From NCBI GenBank assembly GCA_900544685.1, contig UQWA01000004.1, positions 56,511 to 120,510 on the forward strand: 64,000 bases of DNA, given 5' to 3'. The translations under genes and the position numbers were made by a program. The notes under the pieces are model-generated. The model searched no databases and had not been told where the DNA came from. It saw nothing but the letters and a program-made list of their open reading frames with translations. Position 1 is the first letter of the stretch. The number at the start of each line of letters is the position of its first letter. This stretch comes from an uncultured Lachnospiraceae bacterium (GTDB lineage Bacteria > Bacillota > Clostridia > Lachnospirales > Lachnospiraceae). Positions 19,647-28,051 of this stretch are shown here, one piece after another.

Positions 19647-19717
19647 GTATGAATTTTCGTATCTGTTCAAGATCTTCGCGGGACGTGGGCTTTGAACAGT
19701 TCTGAACTTTCTTTTAT

Positions 19718-21010
19718 CTATCTGCGAAATCTCATATACGGATATCGCTTTGCCATCCGTTCATCCGGAAAATGCTCATCAATCATTTTCACAACCGGAT
19801 TCTCTGTATCTGCTGCTGACGGATCGCAGTTTCTGGCGGTGTATCGGATCACCGCTGCCGAAGAGATCACCATATTCACAATCATGAATACTGCCAGCAG
19901 CCAGGCACAGATATGACCTGTTTTCCTTGGAATCTTGTCAATCAGATCAGACAGCCGCGGATAGATTCCTTTAATCCATACCACACTGGCAATGCCCCAG
20001 AAAAAGCAAAACAGCAAGTTGATGCGCCCACCCAGATTAAATGGCAGCTTGCTGTAATTCCAGAATACAGCACCGAATACCACTTCGGTAAATACGCTGC
20101 ATACATATTCGTAGGCTCCGCCGAGAACGGTTCCCCACAGGAATACATATCGATCACTTTTTTCCCGAAACTGATAGAGAAAGATCGTTGCCAGCACGCA
20201 TGCCAGTCCCCATACGATGCTAAACTGTCCGTATACCACACTGCTTCGGCAGACCAGCCTGCCTGTAGTTGCCAGCATAAAAATGGTTTCAACGATATCC
20301 CCCAGAAAAGATGAAATCATAAAAATCAGGAACAGCTTGTAGATACCACATCCGGAACCAAATACGGATGCCTCTCTGTCACGTGCTTCCGGGAATGCTT
20401 TCATCATACGTTTCTGAATCTGACGTGTCAGTGCATTTTCCAGCAGTCTGGATGTCTTGCTCAATTCCTCCCGGATGCTGTCAATCTGCGCATTCTTTCG
20501 CAGTCCCAGAATCGCCGCAAAGGATCCAAGATAATCTGCCGCCAACAGTCCAAGTAATGTCCAGACGCAGATCCATCCGATTGGTTTTGGAATCAGATGG
20601 ATCAAATGGATCAGCAGTCCGTTTCCCATTTTAATGGCAAACACGCCACATGCTCCCCATAACAGTGATGTTGGCAGGGAAATCATTCCATTCAAATTGT
20701 AATGGAATCTGGAATAATCCCACCACATTTTTCCGGTAATCGCAGTCAGACATTTACCGGTTATATATTCTATAAAAGAAGCCAGAATCATAGATCCCAG
20801 AAACAGGAACACCCAGTCATCTTTCAGGTCCGGCAGGAAAATGGCAAACGCAAATGCTCCCAGCCCGTAAATCGGACATAACGGGCCGGTAATAAAACCA
20901 CGGTTGACAAACTTATGCTGCTTTATTACAGAAACAGCAACTTCACCGCACCATCCTATAAAGGAATAGATCAGGAAAAACCAGAAAAGCTGATACCATG
21001 TATATGTCAT
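19718..21010 (-). CDS. Putative ABC-transporter type IV membrane protein (CmpB family)
   Basis: 430 aa membrane protein made of two similar halves. Each has the pattern of a short Trp/aromatic-rich helix followed by IGWxGE or GDIVE (FIGWCGEVAVSVIKQ; FLGDIVETIFMLATTGR), an arginine-containing GP/VYG turn (FITGPLCPIYGLGAFA; RSSVVYGQFSIVWGLA) and YxTGK or YxCS (SFIEYITGKCL; GAYEYVCSVFTE). This is the PF06541-type family often labelled putative ABC transporter permease; no ATPase is adjacent and the function is unknown. Its start overlaps the HAD gene stop by four bases. Confidence 0.8.
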   Translation of the reverse strand: MTYTWYQLFWFFLIYSFIGWCGEVAVSVIKQHKFVNRGFITGPLCPIYGLGAFAFAIFLPDLKDDWVFLFLGSMILASFIEYITGKCLTAITGKMWWDYSRFHYNLNGMISLPTSLLWGACGVFAIKMGNGLLIHLIHLIPKPIGWICVWTLLGLLAADYLGSFAAILGLRKNAQIDSIREELSKTSRLLENALTRQIQKRMMKAFPEARDREASVFGSGCGIYKLFLIFMISSFLGDIVETIFMLATTGRLVCRSSVVYGQFSIVWGLACVLATIFLYQFREKSDRYVFLWGTVLGGAYEYVCSVFTEVVFGAVFWNYSKLPFNLGGRINLLFCFFWGIASVVWIKGIYPRLSDLIDKIPRKTGHICAWLLAVFMIVNMVISSAAVIRYTARNCDPSAADTENPVVKMIDEHFPDERMAKRYPYMRFRR

Positions 21011-21690
21011 AATGCCAGATCCTCATAATCATTGATAAAATACTCTGCCAGTTCTATTTTCTCCTGTCTCATGTCCTTTGAATAATCATCTTCAATGGCT
21101 ATCACAGTCATTCCCGCTGCATTTCCTGCCTTGATTCCAGCCGGGAGATCTTCAAAGACCAGACAGCGTGACGGTTCTACGCCGAGACGCTCAGCTACTG
21201 CCAAATAGACATCCGGTGCCGGTTTCCCACGCTTCGCCTCGCAGGAAGTCATTATGCAGTCAAAATACTGGTCGAAATGAAGAATCTTTCCCACTGCATC
21301 CACCAGTTCTCTTGAATTGCTGGTCGCTACCCCCAGCTTCTTTCCATTTGCTTTACAGTGCTCCAGAAATTTCAGGGCACCTTTTTTATAAGGCACTTTT
21401 GTACAGTAGATTTCATATGCCATCTGATTCCAGTCCTGCTTAATCTGCTCCAGCGAATCTGTAATCTTGAATTTTTCTTTAAAATAAATGGCTGTCTCAG
21501 TAAAGCTCATGCCCTCGATCTCTTTCTGGATGATCTCGATCTGCTGTGGATCATGAGGTGCTGCCACACCATACCGCTTCAAGTAATCAATATCAATCTT
21601 CTTCCACATCCACATGGAATCCACCAGTGTTCCATCCATATCAAAAATCACGGCATCATGATCCGGCAATATAATCTTTTCTGTATTCAT
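21007..21690 (-). CDS. HAD-superfamily phosphatase, beta-phosphoglucomutase-like
   Basis: 227 aa. The four HAD motifs are visible: I DMDGTLVDS (Asp nucleophile and acid), II GVATSNS, III Lys in KRGKPAPDVYL, IV VFEDLPAGIKAGNAAGM. The helical cap after motif I is of the beta-phosphoglucomutase/phosphoglycolate type. The natural substrate, probably a sugar phosphate, cannot be read. It forms a two-gene unit with the downstream CmpB-type membrane protein. Confidence 0.88.
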   Translation of the reverse strand: MNTEKIILPDHDAVIFDMDGTLVDSMWMWKKIDIDYLKRYGVAAPHDPQQIEIIQKEIEGMSFTETAIYFKEKFKITDSLEQIKQDWNQMAYEIYCTKVPYKKGALKFLEHCKANGKKLGVATSNSRELVDAVGKILHFDQYFDCIMTSCEAKRGKPAPDVYLAVAERLGVEPSRCLVFEDLPAGIKAGNAAGMTVIAIEDDYSKDMRQEKIELAEYFINDYEDLAL

Positions 21691-21890
21691 CTTTTTCGTC
21701 CTCTTTCTTCTGAGATTCTCAGAACTTACCTGTATGTCAATGTCACTTATTCCCCAGTATAATGGATGTTCTTTTTTTTTACAACTAAAAAGTGTGTTCG
21801 CCTTTATCTACCTGTTTGCCCATGCCTGCCCCAGGTTAGCACATACAATATTCCGTCAGAGCATCATAAGAAAGATTAGTTTTTGAAGCT

Positions 21891-21925
21891 GTTGACATCA
21901 CTTTTCATCTGTGCTACTTTATAAA
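21891..21925 (+). promoter_or_regulatory. Probable promoter of the NiCo-controlled transcript
   Basis: TTGACA, 17-base spacer, TACTTT, about 55 bases ahead of the riboswitch aptamer. The -10 is weak (TACTTT against TATAAT); TTTATA three bases further is an alternative with a long spacer. Confidence 0.5.
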
Positions 21926-21976
21926 AGATCTCTTTGCACTGCATTACATTTCGTATGAAATGCGCAATCAACAGTA

Positions 21977-22090
21977 CAAACTGAGCAGGCACTGCAACAC
22001 GAAATATTTGTGTTCAGAGGGCCGGGCCGCTAATGCGGCAACAGATAATTCGATGCAATAAGATTCGATATCTGTGGGACAGTAGATACG
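21977..22090 (+). promoter_or_regulatory. NiCo (czcD) riboswitch
   Basis: The stretch carries the conserved blocks of the cobalt/nickel-sensing czcD motif as I remember the Erysipelotrichaceae crystal construct: ACTGAGCAGGCA at 21980, GCCGGGC with GCGGCAACAGAT at 22021-22046, and ATCTGTGGGACAGT closing the aptamer. The helices pair as expected: ACTG/CAGT outer stem, AACAC/TGTGTT hairpin, GCCGC/GCGGC hairpin and ACAGATA/TATCTGT hairpin, forming a four-way junction. It lies upstream of a cation diffusion facilitator gene, the standard target. Binding of Co2+ or Ni2+ should turn expression on. Confidence 0.88.
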
Positions 22091-22102
22091 ATTCCGCAGA
22101 TT

Positions 22103-22135
22103 TAAAAAAGCTGGGAGAGAATTCCCAGCTTTTTA
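22103..22135 (+). terminator. Terminator after the NiCo riboswitch
   Basis: AAAGCTGGGA and TCCCAGCTTT enclose GAGAAT and are followed by a short T-run. It sits 12 bases after the aptamer, so metal binding probably prevents this hairpin. It lies 117 bases before the exporter start codon, a rather long distance. Confidence 0.85.
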
Positions 22136-22252
22136 TAAATTTGTGAAAGCGAATGTGACACAAAAGAGTATCACGCACTATTGTATTTATACCAGGTTCA
22201 CAAGGCAGAACCTACCGTATGTATTACCCTATCACAGAAAGGAGTCTTATTT

Positions 22253-23155
22253 ATGACCAATATTATTACAAAGGATTCCAGGCAGAATCCACAAACCATC
22301 GTTAACCGCGTTACCTCGATTGGTATTATCGGTAACGTTATCTTATCTTTATTTAAGTTCATGGCAGGAGTGCTGGGCCATTCCAGTGCTATGGTTTCCG
22401 ATGCGATTCATTCTCTGTCCGATGTCCTTGCTACCTTTATCGCATGGCTGGGTATCCGTCTCTCCATGCAGGCGCCAGACCGGGAACATCCTTACGGACA
22501 TGAACGTCTGGAATGTGTTGCTTCCTTGCTTCTTGGTGTAATCCTCTTTGGTACTGGCCTGATGATCGGTCTTACCGGACTTCGTACCATCTTTGCCGGA
22601 CACTACGATGAACTTCAGTCTCCCGGAAGCGTAGCTCTGGTTGCAGCCGTTGTATCTATTGCTACCAAGGAAGGCATGTTCTGGTACACCAGACATTATG
22701 CAAAAGTATTAAATTCAGCCGCATTTATGGCAGATGCATGGCATCACAGATCCGATGCCCTGTCTTCGATCGGTTCCCTGATCGGTATCGGCGGTGCAAT
22801 GCTTGGTTTCCCGATTCTGGATCCACTGGCCAGTGTGGCAATTGCCATATGTATCATTAAAGTTGCTTATGATATCTTAAAAGATGCAGTTGCTAAAATG
22901 CTGGATACCGCATGTAGCAGCGAATACGAAAAACAACTGGCAGACTTCATTGCCGCACAGGACGGAGTCGACCGTCTGGATGTCCTTCACACCAGAATGT
23001 TCGGTAACAAGATCTATATCGATGCAGAGATCTCCGTAGATGGAAGCAAATCTCTCACTGACGCTCACGAGGTTGCAGAAAACGTGCACAATCAGGTAGA
23101 GCAGAATTTTGAGAATATCAAACATATTATGATTCATGTCAATCCGATGGCATAA
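22253..23155 (+). CDS. Cation diffusion facilitator metal exporter
   Basis: 300 aa from the ATG at 22253, chosen because AAAGGAG lies just upstream; the longer in-frame reading from 22181 has no ribosome site. Six membrane segments carry the two metal-site motifs of the family: HSLSD with a preceding Asp (SAMVSDAIHSLSD) in TM2 and WHHRSD with a preceding Asp (MADAWHHRSDAL) in TM5. A C-terminal cytoplasmic ferredoxin-like domain ends IKHIMIHVNP. Members export divalent metals against H+. The upstream NiCo riboswitch points to Co2+/Ni2+ as substrate. Confidence 0.92.
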   Translation: MTNIITKDSRQNPQTIVNRVTSIGIIGNVILSLFKFMAGVLGHSSAMVSDAIHSLSDVLATFIAWLGIRLSMQAPDREHPYGHERLECVASLLLGVILFGTGLMIGLTGLRTIFAGHYDELQSPGSVALVAAVVSIATKEGMFWYTRHYAKVLNSAAFMADAWHHRSDALSSIGSLIGIGGAMLGFPILDPLASVAIAICIIKVAYDILKDAVAKMLDTACSSEYEKQLADFIAAQDGVDRLDVLHTRMFGNKIYIDAEISVDGSKSLTDAHEVAENVHNQVEQNFENIKHIMIHVNPMA

Positions 23156-23178
23156 ATCATAAAGACAGGTTTTCCCCA

Positions 23179-23224
23179 AAAAAGACAGGTCCGTGGTGTC
23201 TTTCCACAGATCTGTCTTTTTTTA
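23179..23224 (+). terminator. Intrinsic terminator of the CDF gene
   Basis: AAAAGACAG and CTGTCTTTT with an inner CCGTGG/CCACAG pairing, followed by a T-run, 24 bases past the stop. It lies between convergent genes. Confidence 0.85.
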
Positions 23225-23246
23225 CTGTATAAACAATATCATGTTC

Positions 23247-23645
23247 TTATTTCTTCGTCATAGCCGCATGTTCTTTTTTCAGTTCCTGATATAACATTTC
23301 CGGTGTCCAGAATATATTGTGTATGGTCACTGTTGCCTTATAATCTATTTTCTCGATTCCCTGCGTCCGGTACAATTCCAGAAAAGCCTCCAATACTTCT
23401 GAGTCAAATCCTGAAAAGACTAGCATTTCCTGCTCTATCTTTTCTCCCATAGAACCAGCTGTTGTCTTTGCAGGGATTCCTGTAATTCCAGCCAGGCTTC
23501 CAAGTGTTTTCTTATGATCAGACTGCAGCATACGCCGATAATCGGCGTCCACAGATGCGCAACAATTTTTGATCAACTGCTCTTTTTCTGGTTTGATCTC
23601 AAAAGCCATTACTATTTTCGTGTTTTTGTTCATATTTCCATTCAC
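23247..23645 (-). CDS. DUF3783 domain protein
   Basis: 132 aa, soluble. It opens with VMAFEIKPEKEQLIKNCC and has a C-terminal block EMLVFSGFDSEVLEAFLELYRTQGIEKIDYKA typical of the DUF3783 family of Clostridia; function unknown. A start four codons later (MNKNTKI) is possible. It overlaps the upstream HAD gene by four bases, so is the last gene of the operon coming from the thioredoxin genes. Confidence 0.8.
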   Translation of the reverse strand: MNGNMNKNTKIVMAFEIKPEKEQLIKNCCASVDADYRRMLQSDHKKTLGSLAGITGIPAKTTAGSMGEKIEQEMLVFSGFDSEVLEAFLELYRTQGIEKIDYKATVTIHNIFWTPEMLYQELKKEHAAMTKK

Positions 23646-24352
23646 CCGTTACCTTTTATTCTCTTCCGTAATTGTTCTTCTGTATTTACAGTCAGATCTG
23701 CCTTTTTTCCCTCGTTCTGCGTTTCTGTTTTATTCTTATCCAGCCATATGGTTTTCCATCCGGCTTCCATAGCTCCTGCTATATCGCTGGTGTAGCTGTC
23801 GCCTATCATGCAGAGTTCTTCCGGTCTGGCCTGCAGGGCTTTTTCTACATAATGAAATGCGCCCACGTCCGGCTTGGTGAATCCGATTCCTTCGGATATG
23901 AATATGTGCTCATGAGAAATCCATTTTCCAAGCCCCAGTGCCTGAACTTTTCTGTTCTGGTTCTTTACCGGTCCGTTGGTCAGGATTCCCATCTGTATCT
24001 CTGCTTCACAGCAAAATGATAACAGTTCTTTCATGGTATCACTCATGACAATGTCTTTCTGTGCCTGCTCATAGTAGCGCTGATATGCCAGTTCCTGTTC
24101 TGCCGTCATATGTATTCCCAGTTCTGCTGCCGCATGGCGGATTCTTAAAACATGGGACTCCTCCAGCGTGATCTCGCCTCTGGCATTTGCTTCAAACATC
24201 TCCTGGCTGTGCCGGCTGTAGATGCCATACCATGCCCGGACATCTCCTTCTATATGTAATCCGGATGCTGCCTCTAATGCTTTTCGAAAAGGCTCTGCAC
24301 GGTCATACAGCGTATCGTCCAGATCAAATATCAGTATCGTTTTCTTATTCAT
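23642..24352 (-). CDS. HAD-superfamily hydrolase, YjjG/nucleotidase-like
   Basis: 236 aa from the ATG at 24352, selected for its AAGGAG site; an in-frame ATG 11 codons earlier has none. HAD motifs: ILIFDLDDTLYD (nucleophile), MGILTNGPVKNQ, Lys in GFTKPDVGAFHYVEKAL, and MIGDSYTSDIAGAMEAGWKTIWLD. The cap and motif III spacing resemble YjjG-type nucleotide 5'-monophosphatases, but specificity cannot be read. Lies in the operon trxB-like, trx, small protein, this gene, DUF3783. Confidence 0.85.
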   Translation of the reverse strand: MNKKTILIFDLDDTLYDRAEPFRKALEAASGLHIEGDVRAWYGIYSRHSQEMFEANARGEITLEESHVLRIRHAAAELGIHMTAEQELAYQRYYEQAQKDIVMSDTMKELLSFCCEAEIQMGILTNGPVKNQNRKVQALGLGKWISHEHIFISEGIGFTKPDVGAFHYVEKALQARPEELCMIGDSYTSDIAGAMEAGWKTIWLDKNKTETQNEGKKADLTVNTEEQLRKRIKGNG

Positions 24353-24400
24353 CCGTTTCTCCTTTGCATGATATTGGGCAGTCATCTACTGCACAGTCTA

Positions 24401-24667
24401 TTAAAACGGCAGCTGTTCATCCCGCCAGTTCTTTGCTTCATAGGCTTCATTCAGATACTGAATCGCCTTCTCATACCCCTCTTCTGAATAATCAAAATAC
24501 TGATATTCCTTTTTTTCTTCCGGAGTGTGCCAAAATGCGAAAGGGCCCGGAAATGTGCACACTTCCAGCTGCCCTTTCATCTCTGTTACCCGGTAGTTCA
24601 TCCCCTGATAGCTTCCATAGAGAGGAGATTTCTTAATAAACTGAAATGGTAACACCCGCTCAATCAT
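24401..24667 (-). CDS. Conserved small protein, unknown function
   Basis: 88 aa, acidic and aromatic-rich (EEKKEYQYFDYSEEGYEKAIQYLNEAYEAKNW). I do not recognise a catalytic motif. Its start shares one base with the thioredoxin stop (TAATG), indicating coupled translation, so it is part of the redox operon. Similar small proteins next to thioredoxins in Lachnospiraceae are sometimes labelled GNAT-related, but the length is too short for that fold. Confidence 0.7.
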   Translation of the reverse strand: MIERVLPFQFIKKSPLYGSYQGMNYRVTEMKGQLEVCTFPGPFAFWHTPEEKKEYQYFDYSEEGYEKAIQYLNEAYEAKNWRDEQLPF

Positions 24668-24978
24668 TATCTGTGTTCCTCAATGAATTTTTTCAGGCTT
24701 TCTTTTGGCTGGAATCCCACGGTCATACCTGCTTTTTCACCATCTTTTAACAGAACCAGTGCCGGGATATTCATAATCTTATACTCTACAGCAAGCTGTG
24801 GATTCTGATCCACGTCAATACTGTATACAGTCACTTCTCCTGCCAGTTCTTCCGATAATTCTTTCAGTACCGGTGCTAGCATACTGCAAGGTCCGCACCA
24901 GGTGGCTGAGAAATCCAGCAATGCCAGTTTTTCTTTCTTTGCTTCGCTTAAATCATTATTAGAAATTACGTTTACCAT
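24667..24978 (-). CDS. trxA: Thioredoxin
   Basis: 103 aa, a standard single-domain thioredoxin. The active site SATWCGPCSML gives Cys28 and Cys31; the cis-proline is in MNIPALVLLKDG. It reduces protein disulfides in the cytosol. Its gene follows the reductase-like gene by 34 bases, so the two products are expected partners. GGAGGAAC lies before the ATG. Confidence 0.95.
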   Translation of the reverse strand: MVNVISNNDLSEAKKEKLALLDFSATWCGPCSMLAPVLKELSEELAGEVTVYSIDVDQNPQLAVEYKIMNIPALVLLKDGEKAGMTVGFQPKESLKKFIEEHR

Positions 24979-25012
24979 AATTGTTCCTCCTGTATGTTCT
25001 ATTTTTGGCGTA

Positions 25013-25885
25013 TTATCCCTGTTTTTTCAGCTTCTGTCTGGTCAGCCAGTTCACCGCTGACAATGCTGCCACATTTCCCTGTCCGGCAGCCTTTACATAC
25101 TGGTATGGCTTGCCTGCCACATCACCGCATGCAAAACAGCCCGGAATATTGGTCTCCATCTGAAGATTCACTTTTACATGACCTTCTTCGATCTCCAGCC
25201 CTGGTATCAGCTGTTCGGCAGATACGCTGTCGCGGAGTATAAACACTCCGTCCACCTTATATTCTCCTGCATCTGTTTTCAAATATTCTACCAGATCCTG
25301 GCCTGTGATTTCCAGCGGTTTTTCCCGGATAATTTCTATGGATTCCGGCAAATACACTTCCTCTTTTCCCATGGGAAGATAATACACCTTCTCCGCCAGT
25401 TCTGCCAGAAATTCACTTTCCCGCTGAGCTTCTTCTGTATACCCGATCACCGCCGCTGTCTTTCCGCGGTACAGCATAGCATCACAGGTCGCACAGTAGC
25501 TGACTCCCCTTCCCAGGAATTCCTTTTCTCCCGGAAATGTCCTGCCCTGCACCACTCCTGCTGCCAGGATCACAGTGGACGCCTCATACATCTTGCCGGA
25601 TGCCTGCACTGCAAAGTATTCTCCCATGGCATATACCGCACTGACCCGTTCTTCTGTCACGGTAATTCCCAGCTGGTCAAGCTGTTTCTGGTACTGCTCT
25701 GCCAGTTCCTCTCCACTGATCTGCGGCAGTCCCGGATAATTCTGGATCTCCTGTGCCCGGTAGACCTTCTCGCTGCTTTTCTTAGAGCCAAACAGCAGGA
25801 TCTTCTTGTTGCGTACTTTTGCTGTAATCGCAGCAGAGACACCTGCCGGTCCTGTACCGATAATGGCAATATCATACCTGTTCAT
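25013..25885 (-). CDS. Thioredoxin reductase-like flavoprotein without NADPH motifs
   Basis: 290 aa. The FAD dinucleotide motif IIGTGPAGVSAA (about 8-19), the redox pair CATC (Cys131, Cys134) and the C-terminal FAD motif GCFACGDVAGKPYQYVKAAGQG are intact. The second nucleotide site is degenerate: where NADPH enzymes have GGGxSA and HRRxxxR, this protein has VIGYTEEAQRESEF and YYLPMGKEEV (about 146-176). That pattern is known from ferredoxin-dependent flavin thioredoxin reductases of Clostridium. It probably reduces the adjacent thioredoxin with an electron donor other than NADPH. Confidence 0.85.
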   Translation of the reverse strand: MNRYDIAIIGTGPAGVSAAITAKVRNKKILLFGSKKSSEKVYRAQEIQNYPGLPQISGEELAEQYQKQLDQLGITVTEERVSAVYAMGEYFAVQASGKMYEASTVILAAGVVQGRTFPGEKEFLGRGVSYCATCDAMLYRGKTAAVIGYTEEAQRESEFLAELAEKVYYLPMGKEEVYLPESIEIIREKPLEITGQDLVEYLKTDAGEYKVDGVFILRDSVSAEQLIPGLEIEEGHVKVNLQMETNIPGCFACGDVAGKPYQYVKAAGQGNVAALSAVNWLTRQKLKKQG

Positions 25886-25942
25886 ATCCTATACACCTTC
25901 CTTCATATCATGTCGTGGTGTGTTCGCACTTCCACACCATTA

Positions 25943-26461
25943 TCAGATAATTTCAATCTGACAGGCTTTCATGGCTTCCAGCGCCCGTGCATGGCTCTCA
26001 GGTGTTACTCCTGCACAGCAGGATGCATCTACCCGAATTGGTACTTCCGGTAAAAATGCCTTCAGCAGTATGGCATTGGATATGACGCAGATATCGGTGC
26101 ACAGTCCCACCAGAGTAATACTGTCAATCGGTTCTACGTCGTTGTTCAGATCTTTTAATACATTTCCAAGTGTCTCACTGCCAAATGTTGGCTTGTCAAT
26201 CGGCTGTGAGATCAGAAGCTGCTGAATCTCTTCTTTGATCTCCCATCCGTGAGTTCCCTTGATACAGTGCTTCACCGGAAGATTTTTTCCTTCCTGTGTT
26301 TCCAGATAATCCTCACCGTGCGTATCTCTGGTTGCCATCACCAGTCCGTCAAAATTCATCATTTTCACCATGACCTTCGGAACAATGGCAACTGCTTCCT
26401 GTGTGCCAAGTGCTCCGTCGATAAAGTCATTCTGCATATCTACTACCACTAGTATATTCAA
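25943..26461 (-). CDS. Isochorismatase-family cysteine hydrolase
   Basis: 172 aa. The catalytic triad of the nicotinamidase/isochorismatase fold is readable: Asp8 in VVVDMQNDF, Lys90 in DKPTFGS and Cys125 in GLCTDICV. The cis-peptide region (VGLCTD) is present. Nicotinamide, ureido or other amide substrates are all possible; length and lack of the usual nicotinamidase metal His-Asp-His set leave it open. The start codon is TTG, with AGGAGG nine bases upstream, and no in-frame ATG fits. Confidence 0.82.
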   Translation of the reverse strand: MNILVVVDMQNDFIDGALGTQEAVAIVPKVMVKMMNFDGLVMATRDTHGEDYLETQEGKNLPVKHCIKGTHGWEIKEEIQQLLISQPIDKPTFGSETLGNVLKDLNNDVEPIDSITLVGLCTDICVISNAILLKAFLPEVPIRVDASCCAGVTPESHARALEAMKACQIEII

Positions 26462-26512
26462 ATCATTATCCTCCTGTCTTATAATCCCTCTGCTCCCGGA
26501 TCTGTCTCTTCT

Positions 26513-28039
26513 CTACACCGGGTCTGTACTCAGTTCTTCGCAGTCTTTCTGCAGTTCTGCTTCGCGCTTCCTATAAAGAAGCAGATCACTGTAACGAAAA
26601 TATGCTTCACAGCCATGGCTACTAACATATGCCATAATCTTTTCATTTTTGGATAATTCTGTCACGAACAGAATCATCTCCTGTCCGTCACCAAAGGCAT
26701 CTTCCAAGAATGAAAACGCGCGGTCAAGGCATTGTCCTGCCGATTTCTCTGCTGCTTTTTTATACTCCACTTCTTCTGTAAACCAGCCACGGATCTTCTC
26801 AAATCCTTCTTCTCTGCTACGGATATGTGCTTCCTTGAGACGCTGCTCATAAGCTTCCAGACATCCTGCCATCCATTGTTCCCGTTTTGCTTCCTGCACA
26901 GTCAGCATTCCGGAATCCTGACGCACCTGTCTCTGATTTTTCTTTTCCTGTATAAAATCTGCCAGACAGTCATTCTCTTTCTTCTCTGGCTGATAGTTTT
27001 TCCAGTATTTCAGTGTATCATGCAGCATATGTAATCTTTTTTTCAGCTCAGAGACCGTTTCAAACCGATCATTTAACGCATCCAGCATCAATCCGGTAAC
27101 GGTAAAACGCTCTTCAAATCCTCCATTTACTGCCATCTGCTGTTTTTCTGCTTTTCTTTTCTCCGGCAAGGTACCATCTAACAATTCACAGATTCCATAA
27201 TCCTGTCCGTATTTTGTATACAATTGATAATAGGCGGTAAATTTCCCTGCCACTTCTTCCTGCTGCAGGAACTGGATCACCAGCTGATCCGACACCGGAA
27301 TCCCCAGGCGTTCATAACTTTTCAGAATCTCTGACAGATCTTCCCATCCACGTGCCGTCACAAAAAATTTCCCGTCTACCGTATTCTCCACCCGGTAGAA
27401 ATCTTCTTTGCGAATATTCAGATAGGATAAGATTGCTCCATGTACCTGATGCTTCCATGCATATTCCATCCAGATATCGCAGTCTGCCTCAATGTCGATT
27501 TTGCGAACACGGTCCAGAGTTACAATATCAAATTCCCGGACGGACTTATTATATTCCGGTGGATTGCCGGCAGCCACAATCATCCAGCCATCCGGGACCT
27601 TATGGCTTCCGAAGGTCTTATTCTGCAGAAACTGGAGCATAGTAGGTGCCAGTGTCTCTGACGCACAGTTGATCTCATCAATAAAGAGAATCCCCTCTTT
27701 TTTTCCTGTTCTTTCTATACATGCATAGACAGAATCAATGATCTCACTCATGGTGTATTCTGTCACACTTATCTTTTTTCCGTCATAAATCTTTTCACGG
27801 ATCCTTGGCAAACCAATGGCACTCTGCCTGGTATGATGGGTGATAGTATAAGATACCAGCCCCACTCCATTTTCCTCTGCCACCTGCTCCATGATGGCAG
27901 TCTTTCCAATCCCAGGAGGTCCCATCAGCAGAATCGGACGCTGACGCACCAGTGCATAGCAGTAATTCCCCAGTTCGTCTTTTTCCAGATATGCCTGTAA
28001 TGTATGACTGATCTCCTGTTTTGCTTCTTTGATATTCAT
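26513..28039 (-). CDS. MoxR-type AAA ATPase
   Basis: 508 aa. The N-terminal ATPase has Walker A GPPGIGKTAI, Walker B ILFIDEINCA, sensor VAAGNPPEYN and the arginine of TLDRVRKIDIEA. The C-terminal 250 residues are helical with no known domain. MoxR-type ATPases act as chaperones with VWA-domain partners to mature or load metal-dependent complexes; the next gene upstream encodes such a partner, 12 bases apart. The target is unknown. Confidence 0.88.
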   Translation of the reverse strand: MNIKEAKQEISHTLQAYLEKDELGNYCYALVRQRPILLMGPPGIGKTAIMEQVAEENGVGLVSYTITHHTRQSAIGLPRIREKIYDGKKISVTEYTMSEIIDSVYACIERTGKKEGILFIDEINCASETLAPTMLQFLQNKTFGSHKVPDGWMIVAAGNPPEYNKSVREFDIVTLDRVRKIDIEADCDIWMEYAWKHQVHGAILSYLNIRKEDFYRVENTVDGKFFVTARGWEDLSEILKSYERLGIPVSDQLVIQFLQQEEVAGKFTAYYQLYTKYGQDYGICELLDGTLPEKRKAEKQQMAVNGGFEERFTVTGLMLDALNDRFETVSELKKRLHMLHDTLKYWKNYQPEKKENDCLADFIQEKKNQRQVRQDSGMLTVQEAKREQWMAGCLEAYEQRLKEAHIRSREEGFEKIRGWFTEEVEYKKAAEKSAGQCLDRAFSFLEDAFGDGQEMILFVTELSKNEKIMAYVSSHGCEAYFRYSDLLLYRKREAELQKDCEELSTDPV

Positions 28040-28051
28040 CTTCTTTTCTCC

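Noticed and set aside
21890..22135. The roughly 200-base structured RNA with its own terminator looked at first like 6S RNA.
   Set aside because: The conserved blocks and stems match the NiCo riboswitch far better, and a metal exporter gene lies downstream.
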